Source: Siphlonurus alternatus | Lineage: Eukaryota > Arthropoda > Insecta > Ephemeroptera > Siphlonuridae | Assembly (NCBI GenBank): GCA_949825025.1 | Contig: OX463779.1 | Location: forward strand, 23,108,816 to 23,172,815 | Length of the DNA: 64,000 nucleotides | Direction: 5' to 3' | Part shown: piece after piece, positions 47,233-59,160 of the stretch | Numbering within the stretch: position 1 is the first letter of the stretch | How the letters are laid out: every line of letters begins with the position of its first letter | Position numbers and translations under genes: made by a program | Notes under the pieces: model-generated | Database searches by the model: none | The model's input: only the letters and a program-made list of their open reading frames with translations | Told to the model about the DNA's origin: nothing

Positions 47233-48429
47233 TTATATAACTAATATGCACGTTATATTTATATACTGCACATAACAAGTACCATGATTTCATTAGAAAA
47301 ATAGTGAAAATTTACTACGCTTTTATATTTTTTTCGTTGTTATAAATTATAATGATACGTAATATAAATTTGAAGAAAAAAATGCATAGTAAATTTACAA
47401 ATTTAATACAGTGATATATTTGTCTGATGGAAAATAATGCGCATATATAAAATTATAAATAATATATAATTAGTTTAGTTGAAGCCGCAGCAAAAGTCAT
47501 ATGATATATACTATAGTATGCAAAGGTTTCAGCGCGCCAGCATCGATTCACGATATTTATTTTTTTCCTTGATGAATGGATTATTTATAAATAGAATGAA
47601 ATAATTTCACTTTACCTCAACAATACTTCAAAAATTACTGCATTATTTGCAAAAATATGGGTGCATGCAAACCTGCCGAGTGCCGACAACCTTATTTCCC
47701 ATTGAAACAGCTATAAATATATAGATAGCATCAGTTTGTAAAACCTAAATGGCGAGCAAAATATATATGGCCTGAATTATAGTGTACTTTTTGTAACAAT
47801 CGACCTTATGGTCAAGTACCGGCCGGTACGTATACATGAGAAATCGACTGCAGAAAGCTTATACTTGCATGCATGTACATACTTACTCGAATTTTTACTA
47901 ACAGTACAATATACGACAGTTCAGTAGTATTAGTTTAAAACAGTACTGTAGTATTACTTTTTATATGGTATACTATACACGATTAAAAATATAACATATA
48001 TCATGATTTCATCAGGATTCGGGCAATGAATTTTAATTTTTAATATTTTCAAATGCCATGTTATTATTATTATTATTTTTTTTTTTATTTTAATAATTAT
48101 TAATTACTGCAATGAACTGTTTCTCAATATATAATACTGTAATATTAGTAATATAAAAATTACATTACATTAATTTTTGCTATCATTCATCAAATTTCAT
48201 CATAATATTTAAATTTAGCGATATGCCGCCATGAACGAATTTTGATTGTTTTCGTACACAAGAATAACTAACTAAATATAATATTCGAATGATTAGAATG
48301 GTAGTTTTACTTTTATAGTGAGATTCGAGAGATATTCCGTGGCGTTTGCTTCTCTCTTTGATTATAGTACGCAATTATTTGGATTTTAGTACCTCAGTGT
48401 GTATGGTGTGCCTTCTACTAACGAGCTGT
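47233..48429. other. AT-rich DNA, nothing supported
   Basis: AT-rich with short trinucleotide runs near 48062-48080. No exon or bounded repeat seen. Confidence 0.4.
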
Positions 48430-49320
48430 GGTAATCGCACACATAGGCACGTGCCGGGACGTGTCAGCAACGAGAATATCGATCCGTGCGCACCCTTTAC
48501 AGTAAAGGGAGAGCAGAAAAGGGCGCGCGTGACGCAGAGCCGCTTCACGTACGGCTTTTGCAGCCCTTCCTGTGCTCTTCAGACAGATAACACGACGACG
48601 ATGCACTGACTCACTGTAAATCGACTACTGCTGCTGCCTCATCACTGCAAGAGAATCGCGAAACTCTCCTCGACGCCGACTCACACAAAACCCTCCCTCC
48701 CTCCCGCGGACTGCCGCACTCTCCCGCCGCGCACTCGTGACCCCGAAACGTCCTCTGTTACGACCCGAGTTAAATGCACACATTCATAAGCGCATTGTAA
48801 AGATTTTTAACAAGATAATTTCACTTTCAATTACGCAATTTTTTCCATGTGTTCCAAAATGAATAGCTTTTCGTCATAAAATTACGTTACCATCAATTAA
48901 AAATAATACATATTTATAAAATTGAGGAATGAAATAATTTTTTACTACCTGTTTTTTAATGAAAGTGTATTTACACTTTGCCTTGTCTGTTGACGGAATT
49001 AGCACTACAGAAAGCAGAGAGTTCGTCCGCCAATCGCGAGCGGGGTGAACACACTTTTGCTGGTTGAGCGACGGTGGCGCGGCGACGGGTGAGCGAGGTA
49101 GGGGGGCACTGCGCATGCGCTTCTGTCACGGGGGTCAGCCGTTCGATAACAACGCGAGTGCCTCCTCCCGTGCAGATTTTTTTGACAAAACATCCTGAAG
49201 CCTAGAGCCGCCCCTGCCTGCTCCCACGCCGCCCCCGCGAAAGCCAGACGATGACGTTCGTCTACTTCCTGCGCTCACATTCCGTCATAGAAAACGGCAG
49301 CCCCTTCAGTGGCGTAAGCC
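48430..49320. promoter_or_regulatory. CpG-rich promoter-like block
   Basis: Two GC-rich islands (48430-48760 and 49000-49320) separated by AT-rich DNA. They hold many CpGs, no long frame on either strand, initiator-like TCAGT on the minus strand near 48605-48615, and a palindromic NRF-1-type GCGCATGCGC at 49111-49120. This would fit promoters and untranslated first exons, perhaps of the MYND gene on the minus strand. No splice link could be proven. Confidence 0.4.
49111..49120. promoter_or_regulatory. NRF-1/ewg-type palindrome
   Basis: GCGCATGCGC preceded by CT. It matches the core of the NRF-1 consensus (TGCGCATGCGC), a common CpG-promoter element. Confidence 0.55.
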
Positions 49321-51189
49321 CTTGTGGAGAACGCATAGAGGTCGAAGGTCAAATGACCGCTCTTAATGAAATCACTTTCGCACGGAAATTGAAGTGATAA
49401 GTCTCCAGGAAATAAACAATCCGAAATCTGATTGGAATTTTATACGGTAATAAAATTCTCATTAGGGAAAACAGAAACTGAACATTAAATTGCTTGAAAT
49501 ACGTTCATTATTTAAGTCACTAAATTCTAAGAAATTGGTATAATTAATGAGGCTGATCTTCCTTTCGTAGGACTGTAGGACATATACGAATTTTTGTATA
49601 TTTGAAGATTATAAAGCCTGGAAAAAAATTAGCACGAATTTCAAACAGTAAATTTCTTTTTATATTATTAAATATGCATTTTAATTGCGAATATATGCAT
49701 AATACTCATATTAATTAAAAAAAAATAAATAAAGTTTCCAAGTTTCATCACGTTGTCATCAATTATAAATTGCTGTGCCTCACGTTACTGATCTCTTATA
49801 TAAACTGTCATCTTCCATTTTCCGAGGACAGAAGTGCTATCCAACGACTATAACTTAGTAAATAGTTCTTAAGTGCTATCACCTTACTTTATAAGTTACA
49901 GCTCTGTTATAACCTCAGACGTCAACTCCATGTGGATTCTGCTGCAGTGATTCTCTGAGAGACCATGCATTATCGTTTTTATTGATTAACCATAGGAAAC
50001 ATATTATAAAAGCATAGGTTATGTTTGAAATAACCAGCAAAGACGTAGTAAGTTCACGCAAAGATTTTGTCAAGCTTATCGTCATGGCAACGGCCAGGGA
50101 TACGGGGGAGATAAAGGACACGGAAATAATGCTGAATGGAGATTGAGCGACAATAAATATAATTATTTGCCAAAATTGAATTTAATGCAATTAATAATAT
50201 TGTATAATGTTATATATCTACGGTATTAGATTCTGATATTATTGCAACAAGTTGGTTGCAATGTTCACCGTATATAAGACCGGCAGGGGATCGTGATAAG
50301 GTGACTGATAACGAAACACAGTCCTGCGCTGATTACATATTACGTCGTTGCATGGTTACCGTTCTGATGTCGCGGAGTGTGTGACACGCCCCCCGTGCGA
50401 CTATCTCTCACGCCTTTTTCAGAACGATATGCTGCGGTATCCCGGTATCAAGCCAAAAATATTGAATAATGTAAACTGAAGCGGTAAATATGGAACTACA
50501 TCTACAATAGACACAATTTAGTGGATTCATGTTTAATTTCATAATTTCATTCTTTTATTTCTTTCTAAAATGTATTGTATAGTTATAGTAACAAGATTGA
50601 AAAATAAATTATCAACGTACCCAGCAAACACAACTCTGTCGGTTCATGCAGTGTTGGTCCAGTGCTGACTGTTGGGCCAGTATACTGTGCCCTGTTTGTT
50701 GAATGGGTATATTAATATAGTAGTACACAGTATTATTATATACTGTATTACATTTTTTTTCGCCCACCCCCGCAAATTCAAGTTACGTCTCAGCGATGAA
50801 ATTATTTTGAAATTACCATGGTCTCAAACTCACAGTGATTTAATAAGTATACAGCATATATACACATGACAGACATATTACGCTACATGGACAGTCTAGA
50901 TGTCAAATTATGCTATATGGACTATGAACAGTCTAGAATCTCTGGACAGTATTATAACAAACATTTTTTTATAATAAACAAAACCGAAATTAAATTAAGC
51001 GTAGACTTTAGAGTAATCATTTTTTCACAATTGAAAGGTGGAGATTTTTACATAATAAAAATCCATGTAATTAACATTACTCTACTTTCATCGGCGACTA
51101 ATTAAAATTTGAAAGAAAAAAAAAATCGTTGGTGGGCATTTGACATACAAGTGTGATATATTGTCTTGTATGTAGAACTGGGAATATAG
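49321..51189. other. AT-rich DNA, nothing supported
   Basis: No exon, RNA gene or repeat boundary I can support. A short splice-like unit at about 50423-50443 (acceptor TTTTTCAG, donor GTATCAAG) is too small to call. Confidence 0.35.
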
Positions 51190-51620
51190 TAATTGCTGAG
51201 TGACCGAGTAGACTGCGAACGTTTGCACTGAGGAGGCGGCGAATGAGAAAACGGTGCCTGCTGATATCCCGGCGGTATACGGAGAACGAACCAAGCGGGG
51301 TCAATGCACTCTTCACCCGCGTCGCGACCGGACCACCGGTGAGTGAACTCTTCTGTGCAGCGGTCTAGCCTCGAACCCAGGGTATGTTTCTTCACCTATA
51401 TAGCTAGTCTTGCACACAGTCACTTCTAGCTGGAGGCGACGCAGACCAAACAAACAAACATCGCAGCCCGCCGCCGCGAGCACAGAATAGAGACGACGAG
51501 AAGGAGGAGGAGGTCTGGGGAAGTAGGTCGCGCCTGCCTGCCTGCTGATGCTCCCTACTATATAGCTCCTCTTCACAGGTCAATGAACCACGCGCGCCTC
51601 CCCAGTACCAAGCGGTCATT
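51190..51620. promoter_or_regulatory. GC-rich island, promoter or exon candidate
   Basis: All three minus frames and one plus frame are open over part of this island. The plus frame from 51210 (TANVCTEEAANEKTVPAD..) meets a good donor ACCG|GTGAGTG at 51342 and starts right after a TAG. On the minus strand a TCAGTGCAAACG initiator-like motif lies near 51215-51226. The evidence does not decide between exon and promoter. Confidence 0.25.
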
Positions 51621-52182
51621 GCCCTCTATGTACTGTATGAGGTCAAAGTTCATCTTCTTTTAATCTATTATAATCTAGATGGTAGTATATATTTACAGTA
51701 TATATATATTTTTTAAATTAAAAAGTCCATTTAAATGTGTCCCATGTCCCATGAAACCTCCTGAAAAAGAAAATTCAGATTGTGCCTACAACGAAGATTA
51801 AAAAATTATCGATATCTTCCTTCTTTTTAAAAAAATATTTTTAACATAATGAGTTATATTTTTTAATGTTAATGTATTAAGGATTATTGTCACTATGGTA
51901 ATTATTTTTTGATGTAAAAAAATATAAAATTTAGAACAGAACATAGAGAACAAAAGTAATTTCAGTCAATTCAGTCGATAAAGTGACAGCTTTCCTGACT
52001 TGTTGTAGGACAGCAAAATTAAAATTAACATCTAAAATGTTTAACAAACAACCTTGTATATTTAAATTTAGACATATGTAATTATAAAATTTTGTAATTT
52101 ACTTGCTCTTTCATTTTTGGCAATAGGTACTAAACCAACAGCAACGGTAATGATGTTATAATAAATATTATTACTCTATTCA

Positions 52183-52325
52183 AGGGGCATTCACAAAGCC
52201 CTAAGGCCACATTTAGGGCTCGATAATTTAAAACCTGATTTTAGGCATGCTTTTTAGACCCAAAATTTCTGGTCTTAAATTATCGAGCCCTAAATATGGC
52301 CTTAAGGTTTTGTGAATGCCTCTTT
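52183..52325. mobile_element. palindromic MITE GGGGCATTCACAAA
   Basis: AGGGGCATTCACAAAGCC and a long GGCTCGATAATTTAA stretch pair with TTAAATTATCGAGCC and TTTTGTGAATGCCTCTT. Arms of about 60 bp, loop of about 20. No ORF. Confidence 0.8.
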
Positions 52326-52646
52326 TCATGTGTTAATTTTTGGCATAATAATTAAAACTATTTAAAATATAAACATTTAAGAGAAATTTAAAAAAAAATC
52401 AGTATTCACCAATGAAAGAAAAACAATAAAAATAAATATACTATATAAATAGTATATATAGTTCAGTGATATGCAGCCAAAATACATAGGAAATTGCACA
52501 GTTACCATGCAGGATGCATTTTTAAATGACGTTATATTTCTCCTCGAATAAAAAACTATTTTTTTATAAAAAAAAATGTAAAAAAAAAATACTAGTTGGC
52601 ACCGCCCCTTCTGCGTCAGTGTTACCTTGCTGAATGTGTGCTGCAG

Positions 52647-52741
52647 ATATAGAGGAAGGAGTGGTCCGTGCTACACTACACACCTACGTCCACTCGCGGC
52701 GCCACCTGCTCCTGCACTGGCTGGCGCGCGTGCCATGCTAA
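52647..52741 (+). CDS. possible terminal exon, unidentified protein
   Basis: After an acceptor (GTGTGCTGCAG), a frame of 30 codons reads IEEGVVRATLHTYVHSRRHL and then LLHWLARVPC before TAA. Composition and spacing look protein-like and the acceptor is good, with AATAAA about 220 bases further on. I could not find upstream + exons to join to, nor recognise the protein. A minus-strand frame crosses the same stretch, so the call is tentative. Confidence 0.3.
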
Positions 52742-53327
52742 TCCCGTCAGCAGCAGCAGCAGCAGGTCCTTGACCCCGCCGTGCAACGACCCCGCGCCCC
52801 TCCCTCCCACCCCGTGCACCGAGGAGCTAATTCTGGCACGCAAAGCAAATCTCCACCACCCAAGCTCGTCCATTGATGAGACTCACATTAGTGCAATATT
52901 ACCGTTTTATAAATTAAATTGATAAATTATTATTACTGTATTTCTTTTTTATAAAATTTATGTAATAATAAATCAAAGTTCTTGTTTATAATATGGGTCA
53001 ATCGTGCATCATTATTTATGTATCACTAAACATCGCCAACAGGTAATCAATCAATTATATATATTTTATAGTTATTTATTTAACATTTGCAGAAAAACAG
53101 ATATAATATATTTTTTTCACTTTCACTTTTTCTATTTCTTAGCATGCTATTTCTAGTGAATTTAAGCCAAGGCCAGTTGGCTTGAATTGCACAATTTCTG
53201 CACATGAAATCGATGGTCGCATCTTGGCAAGAGAGTGACTCGCGGCGGCGCGGCCTGCAGAGTGCATACGGTCATTGACCCATACAGCAATCACCCGACA
53301 CACAGCAATGTGCCAGCCTCCACTTAC

Positions 53328-53413
53328 TGCCGTACCAGCACAGATGCGCTTGCACTCGCGACGGCGCATCATCATTAGCATCACCGGAGAAACCGTCCAA
53401 TGACGTCAGCAAA
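53328..53413 (-). CDS. possible second exon of the THAP gene
   Basis: Bounded on the minus strand by AG (acceptor, weak pyrimidine tract) and a strong donor GTAAGT. The phase fits the THAP exon (ends AG; this exon adds T), giving SLLTSLDGFSGDANDDAPSR and a following VQAHLCWYG. The island it lies in (53160-53420) is GC-rich. Unproven. Confidence 0.25.
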
Positions 53414-53950
53414 CTACTTTCAGAAATTATTAATATTTACCGAATGTGGGCAACTTTTCGTGCCTCCCTGAGATAAGGGTTGCATAAAACTTGGTCTTGC
53501 AGGCGTAAAGAAGATGGAAGCCCCGCAGCGGTAAGAGGCAAACAGACTTCTCCTCCCTTTCTGCTACGATCGAAGAGAAAGAAAATACGCCGCGAGTAAA
53601 TAAAACAAATCGACATCAACCTCACACTATGTTCTCTCCCACCGAGATTGGATACAACGATGGCTACAAAAATATACCTTGGCTTTTTTTGTTTATTTTA
53701 CGATAGCTTGCGTTTTCCATAGAAAAAATTCTCTTATGCAAAAGAATTGACATAATTTTATGTTTGACTAATTTTACATTATGTATTTTACATTTATTGT
53801 TTACTAAACTAGGAGGGATTTTAACTATAAAATTCGTTCCACGGTTAAAAACTTCTCGAGGTCGCTCGCGGTCAGTTTCTTTAGAAACTTTTGTGACCCA
53901 TTTTCTCCTGACTAGTAAAGTGTACGTGTGTCCTTGGAATTGTTGCTTAC

Positions 53951-54504
53951 CTGGCGATGTGACCATTGCGGAGAGGAGCGCACCACGAATTGTTGTTGCG
54001 GGGTACAAGTCCCAGTGCCAGCAACACTTCGTACTGGTTCTCAGGTTCGGTTGAGGGCGGTGTCGGCGTCATCACACGCACAGCGGCGCGACGTCTGGCG
54101 CCTCCAACAACGCCTCCCTTCAGCTTGCCGCCCTTGCCTGTGTAGTTCTTGCCTCCGTGGCCATGTGGCGCTGTATTACGGCTTAATGGAGGCGCGGAGT
54201 TGAGCTTTTTAATCAGAGATGGCACTGAAACTGGGACATAAAGGTCTGGAACAGCACCGCGACGCAACCGGCTCCTCGGAGGTAATCCCAACAACTCGTG
54301 CTCAACATCCCTTTCGTAACTTGGGGATGAAAAATGTAATGAGCAAACTCGAGCAGTGGTTGTATTAAAAATGGTGCTACGTCCACAAACTGCCACCCAT
54401 CTTTCACGTACACTTTCCTCTGCAGGAAATCGGTGATAGCGCACCCGTCTACCCTTAGTTTTGCGGTGCGAATTTCTGCACGTGGCCACGGCACATTGAG
54501 GCAT
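53951..54504 (-). CDS. THAP zinc-finger protein, first coding exon
   Basis: The ATG at 54504 opens a frame of 184 codons plus two bases, to a good donor CCAG|GTAAGC at 53950. Residues 1-90 are a THAP domain: C4 and C9, then C54 and H57 form the C2CH zinc site (CAVATC and CSLH). The invariant P27 (in HRFP) and W36 are present, and the closing AVPxxF-type motif is AVPDLY at 84-89. THAP domains bind DNA; many THAP proteins are transcriptional regulators, others are P-element-type transposases. The rest of the exon is basic and glycine/proline-rich with no transposase motif. Downstream exons are uncertain (53328-53413 is a candidate), so the C-terminus is unknown. Confidence 0.87.
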
Positions 54505-55110
54505 GATTGTGTCACGATGAGATCATGCGCCGTGAGTCACCCACTATCTTGTCGCGTTCTCCAATCACACTCACAAATGGTCTCCACTATGCTGGAGTAA
54601 TACACGACTAGTCACCACTTCACTGTCACAACACAAGGGACACGAGGAGCAAGGCTGTTTCAGTTCTCCAGTCTCCAACCGCCAGCCACCGACTGACGCA
54701 GCAGCCGACGTTTTCCCGCCAGCAGCCGCACACCACGAGGATGGTCGTTGATGCCGTCTAGCCTGCCAGTTGCGCGTCCCCCCGCTCCCCGCGCTCCCCT
54801 CCACGCACTTTCTCTCCCTCGTGCTTACTGCCTGCTGCTTGCTAGGCTCCCCCAAACCTTTTGTCTGGTCCTCTCTCCCCCTCCCCTGGTAGCCGCGGCT
54901 GCAGCAGCCTTGCTTGATCGCGCGCCCTCTGCGTTAGCGGTGGTGCCCTAGTCCTTGCTTCTTGCACCAGGTGTGCCAACCGAGACCACGTGACCCACTT
55001 CACACCGTGGCCAAGCTGGGCACCAAACCACCTCGCGTGTAAATCCCGCGGGACTGGAGACTCGAAAGATCGAGAAATTGCGAAAACGTCTGAACGGAGA
55101 GTTGAGCACC
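54505..55110 (-). promoter_or_regulatory. GC-rich THAP gene promoter and 5' UTR region
   Basis: CpG- and pyrimidine-rich DNA directly 5' of the THAP start codon, with no convincing coding frame. An E-box CACGTGAC lies at 54987-54994. It may also drive a transcript in the + direction. Confidence 0.45.
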
Positions 55111-55136
55111 AAAAGCACCAGGCATATGACTTATCT

Positions 55137-55140
55137 TATT

Positions 55141-55195
<55 letters not shown>

Positions 55196-55198
55196 TTT
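55137..55198. repeat. (TTTA)n microsatellite
   Basis: About fifteen TTTA units ending in poly(T). Confidence 0.95.
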
Positions 55199-55832
55199 TT
55201 TTTTTGCACAATGATTAAATGTATTTCTTTTAAAACAAAAAGACACCAACTTTGGCTTAGGTGCATGTAGATTTAAACTTAATTATAATTATCAAAACTT
55301 TGTGTGGTGACACGTACTGTCTTAAAACTCTTAAAAGTCATAAATTGCATAATGCATAACAATAATAAACAGCTAGCGTAAACTGAATAAATATTAATAA
55401 ATGCGTAATTTTACAAAATTATTTGTGTGCTGAAACAAAATTATTTTTGCGTCATCGTTTCAACTAAAATTTTCTTGGAAAAATACGATGCGTCATAATT
55501 TATCTCGATAAGTCGATGAAATGAATTTGACCGCGAGCTACAAAATTAAACTCAGGTATTTGCCGTATTTGCAACAATGTCTCTGCCATGATAATATTTG
55601 TTACACAAAAAAATTTGATATTATTTATATATATTTTTACATGTTTTTGTAGTTGCTGTAAGCGCGCGGTGCAGAACGTGCTATAACTATACTGCGCGGG
55701 GTAAGCTGATGCATGATAGATGTCGGTTCATGTTTGTTATGGATATAATAGAACTTGTTAGAAAAGTTAAGAAACGATAGAAATATTTGTAACTTTGTTT
55801 TATACATTATATTCTATATAATTTATGTACAG

Positions 55833-55870
55833 GGCGACATCCCTGATATGGGTTACGGCCGGGTTGCCGG
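55833..55870 (+). CDS. possible 38-nt internal exon
   Basis: A GC-rich 38-nt block with acceptor TATGTACAG and donor GG|GTAAGT, in very AT-rich surroundings. One frame reads GDIPDMGYGRVAG. Its phase would join to the frame at 57360 below. No homology is recognised, so this is only a candidate. Confidence 0.25.
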
Positions 55871-56309
55871 GTAAGTATAATATATATGTTGCTGATGCAA
55901 ATTTAAAGCTATTCTTTCGATCGATTCCACTGCAGGCAGGTAATTAATGAACGTATATAACTTATTTTACTCAAAATTGCACCGCGTGAACTCGATTATC
56001 AGTTTAATTGAATAAGTTTAAATTTAGTGTAAAGCCTTAATTATATTAAAATTAAGCGTTAAATTATTTTTCATACCTCTGATACCTAATGCTTATTGTT
56101 TTTCTTAAATGTGGTAATATTTTGACCGTTTCAATTTTTAATTAAGTCATTTGCATAGGATTGAAATAGTATTATATTTATTTTTATAATAAATTTTTTA
56201 GACATATCATTCCTGCTCGTGAGAGGAATTTTCAAATACCAAGAAATGTGCACCAAGTAAAAATTATTTTCGAATCCACTACTTTCCAGTAGACGAAAGG
56301 GTCTAGTTC

Positions 56310-56660
56310 AAGTAAGTCGATGTGTACCAAAGTGTGTGAAAATGGACCTCATTGCTGGCAACAACACACCACAGCTGCAGCATATCTGCGTGCTGGGAGC
56401 ACCGCTGAGCGTCACGTAGCACCACATTGCCCGCATCTCAGTCTCCGGTTTCGAGCCCGCTATCACTCTGCTCCTTCCTGCCTCCCGCTCTGTTGGCCCG
56501 CCTGCAGAGGTGCGAGTCTGGCAACCCCCTCTCTGAGCACCGCGTGACGTAACAGCTGCGGCGACGGCGGCGGAGGCGTAGGCCCACGCTAGAGCTGACT
56601 CAAGGCCACCCGCGCCGCCTTGCACGCTGCTGGCCACCTCGGGCTTGCCTGGGGCATACT
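56310..56660. other. GC-rich island, coding status unresolved
   Basis: On the minus strand a 109-codon frame (56637-56308) begins MASSVQGGAGGLESALAWAY and runs into alanine-rich sequence. On the + strand two frames also look protein-like but are broken by a TAG near 56414. I cannot choose between exon, 5' UTR and chance. Confidence 0.2.
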
Positions 56661-57006
56661 ACCTCACCCCACCACCACCAACAATGCCGATACACCTTCC
56701 TGTGACGGGTAGACTTGCATGCCTGCTCAATTTTGTTGAAAAAAAACAAGTTTAAAATTGAGCGTTTTGTTGACATTATTATTTATCCGAAATTAATTCA
56801 TTTCAAAGTGTGACCTAATAACTATTTCTTTAACAAAATGACAAAATGATCGTTGAATTCAAGTTATGTAATTTTAAAAGTTCTCCAGTATTAATTTAGT
56901 TAAAATAATAAAATTTTCAATTGAATATAATATGCACAATAATACGCTGACTGCATGCACATCATCATATCACTTTTTTATAGGTATATTATAATTTTAT
57001 ATGCTG

Positions 57007-57033
57007 TAAAAAAAAAAAAAAAAAAAAAAAAAA
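57007..57033. repeat. poly(A) tract
   Basis: About 27 A in a row. Confidence 0.9.
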
Positions 57034-57359
57034 CATGCATGTGAAATGGAAGATAATTAAATAAAATGCACTGGTTCGTGATTTATACTGCAAGCATCCC
57101 TTACATCGTTTATTACGTAAAATAAAACCTCCCGTAACCATGATCTAAGTAGGTTTTCAATTTTGAAATAATTTTTTACTGCATTATTCACATCTTTTGG
57201 TATTGTTTAAGACGAGTTATAGAAATAGGTCATTGTTTTCAGGATGGCGAACGCTTCAATGATAACATCTCCCAACTGATATCGATGATTGGCAGTTAAC
57301 TGGGGAAAGCACGTGATCATCTCCACACACCTGCTGCACTTTGCACTCGCTCATTGGCA

Positions 57360-57480
57360 GGCCTCGCGCGACTCACTCTCGAGTCCTTGGCTACCAAAAA
57401 CAAGCCAAATGGTTGCTGTTGTCTCGATCCTCACACGGCAACCTAGGCACCGTTCGTCTCACGTTAACCTGGTAGCGAGG
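57360..57480 (+). CDS. possible exon, unidentified
   Basis: Follows a good acceptor (TCATTGGCAG). One frame reads RATHSRVLGYQKQAKWLLLS and then RSSHGNLGTVRLTLTW before TAG; a donor-like GGTAGCG overlaps the stop and another, GGTAGGAAG, lies at 57489. The frame is phase-compatible with 55833-55870. Another frame (57289-57492) is also open. The tail resembles a beta-strand-rich domain end but I cannot name it. Confidence 0.25.
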
Positions 57481-57539
57481 GGTGCCAGGTAGGAAGTAGG
57501 CAGGGTTGCTCTCACAAAATATTGTGGCTGCGGGCTTAC

Positions 57540-58930
57540 TGCAAGCAAGCAGCACGTATCGCTGAGTCAAGAGAAAAAAATAGCTAGTTCAGGCAGAGTA
57601 TAAACGTATTGTTGAATGCACAAATGTGAATCCTTGCCCCCATTTCGTTCGCACGCACAGCACCTTTTTTTCTTCTGTACATAAGCTTTACTTCTGATAT
57701 TTTTGGTTGCATTTAAACTTCTGTCGCTTATGGAGAACATTACATTTTATTAACATTCCAGTTAAAAATCATGTCTTGTTTTTTCTATTTTTTATATTAT
57801 ACTTGTGTTCTCCAATCTCTAAACATGAACAATTAATCTGAAATTTTTTGCCATTTTATTAATTCACATACAATTTTAATTTTATATATCATATAGCAAC
57901 TACAATGAGATATTCAATTTTAAGTCGAATTTCCACCTTGAAAAGTCTCACCCCTCCCTGCGGTATAAATAAATATATATTATATTAATTCTACAGGTGG
58001 AGATTAATTATTAACTTGCAAATCCTCCCTCTTTGTTATGTGGAATTGACATTTCTTATATCTCCCTTTTTTCATAAATATAGACTATACCATTCTTATT
58101 GAAATTGCATTGTAAAAATATCAATTTTTCTTTATCTGTTCAGTGTCATGTGGAAATGTTTTGGGGTCATCCCTTTATTTTTTTGCAACAAAAGAGTTAT
58201 TTTCCCGTTATTCCAAAAATAGTATTTTCATTATAATAGATAAATAATGCTCATTGAGAGTCTAGCTGTACAGAGAGAGAGAGGTTTGGTACCAGCAGGT
58301 AACGTTAGCACGTCCTCTCCCTCTCCTCCACGCCCAGATGAGGGAGGGGAGGGGTAGCATGCAATAAGTTGGGGTGAAGAGATGGATGGTGAACCATTTA
58401 TCTATGTAATCCGGCCTCTACAGTTTTAATAAGTTCAAATTTCAAATAAAAGCATTGCAATCTCAATCATTTTAATATTAATTTCTTAATCAAAAATAAT
58501 TCTCTCTTTCTGTCTCACCTCTCTCGATCGTGATCTTTGTAGTATATTATATATATATATATATTATGCTATGCACTGTACATTATATATAAATGTAATG
58601 GCTGATAAATTAAATTAAATCATGCATGATGTACATTATATACTTTTATGATAATTTTTATTTCATTCTATAACAAATTTTTATTTTTCGTTATATATTG
58701 CTACCCTTACTAATATTTTATTTATAAAATAAATATATTAAATTTAGATTTGAGACCAGTCTATTATTTGCAATTTCTATGTACTCTTGTATATATTACC
58801 AACGGTGTAAAAGAGACGGAAAACTAGTTTGGCTGGTGGTGGTGGGCATTCAGTTTCCGACAAGCAAGTTCCTGCTGCATGCTACTCTGCCGACCAAACC
58901 GCACGTTACTAACGTTCGTTGCATGATATT
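57540..58930. other. AT-rich DNA, nothing supported
   Basis: Apart from a pyrimidine- and purine-rich patch at about 58270-58385, no exon or repeat boundary is evident. Confidence 0.35.
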
Positions 58931-59013
58931 TTGTTGCAGAGGTTCGGTGGTGCCTCTCTTCGTTGCGAAGTGGAGTTGACGGACACCGGCGGGGGTGGTT
59001 CGAGTACGCGGCC

Positions 59014-59079
59014 ATGGCGACCGCGACGGGCAGGCAGGCACGGGAGCGGCGGCAGCTGCAACAGGAGCGGCAGCTGGCT
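59014..59079 (+). CDS. possible first coding exon, 22 codons
   Basis: An ATG in ideal context (GCGGCCATGGCG) opens MATATGRQARERRQLQQERQ then LA, ending at a donor GCT|GTAAGA. The arginine/glutamine-rich helix looks like the start of a coiled region. An acceptor-like TTGTTGCAG at 58931-58939 would give a longer exon in the same frame. No downstream exon was found. Confidence 0.3.
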
Positions 59080-59160
59080 GTAAGAAGAACACAGCAGCTG
59101 TCGAACTCCCTCCTCCCGACTGATCACCGGAGAACGAAGTGGAGAACCAGCCGCGGTTAG

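Noticed and set aside
53502..53529. 28-nt plus-strand micro-exon candidate (acceptor CTTGCAG, donor GTAAGAG)
   Set aside because: No plus-strand exons in matching phase were found on either side, and splice motifs this short arise by chance.
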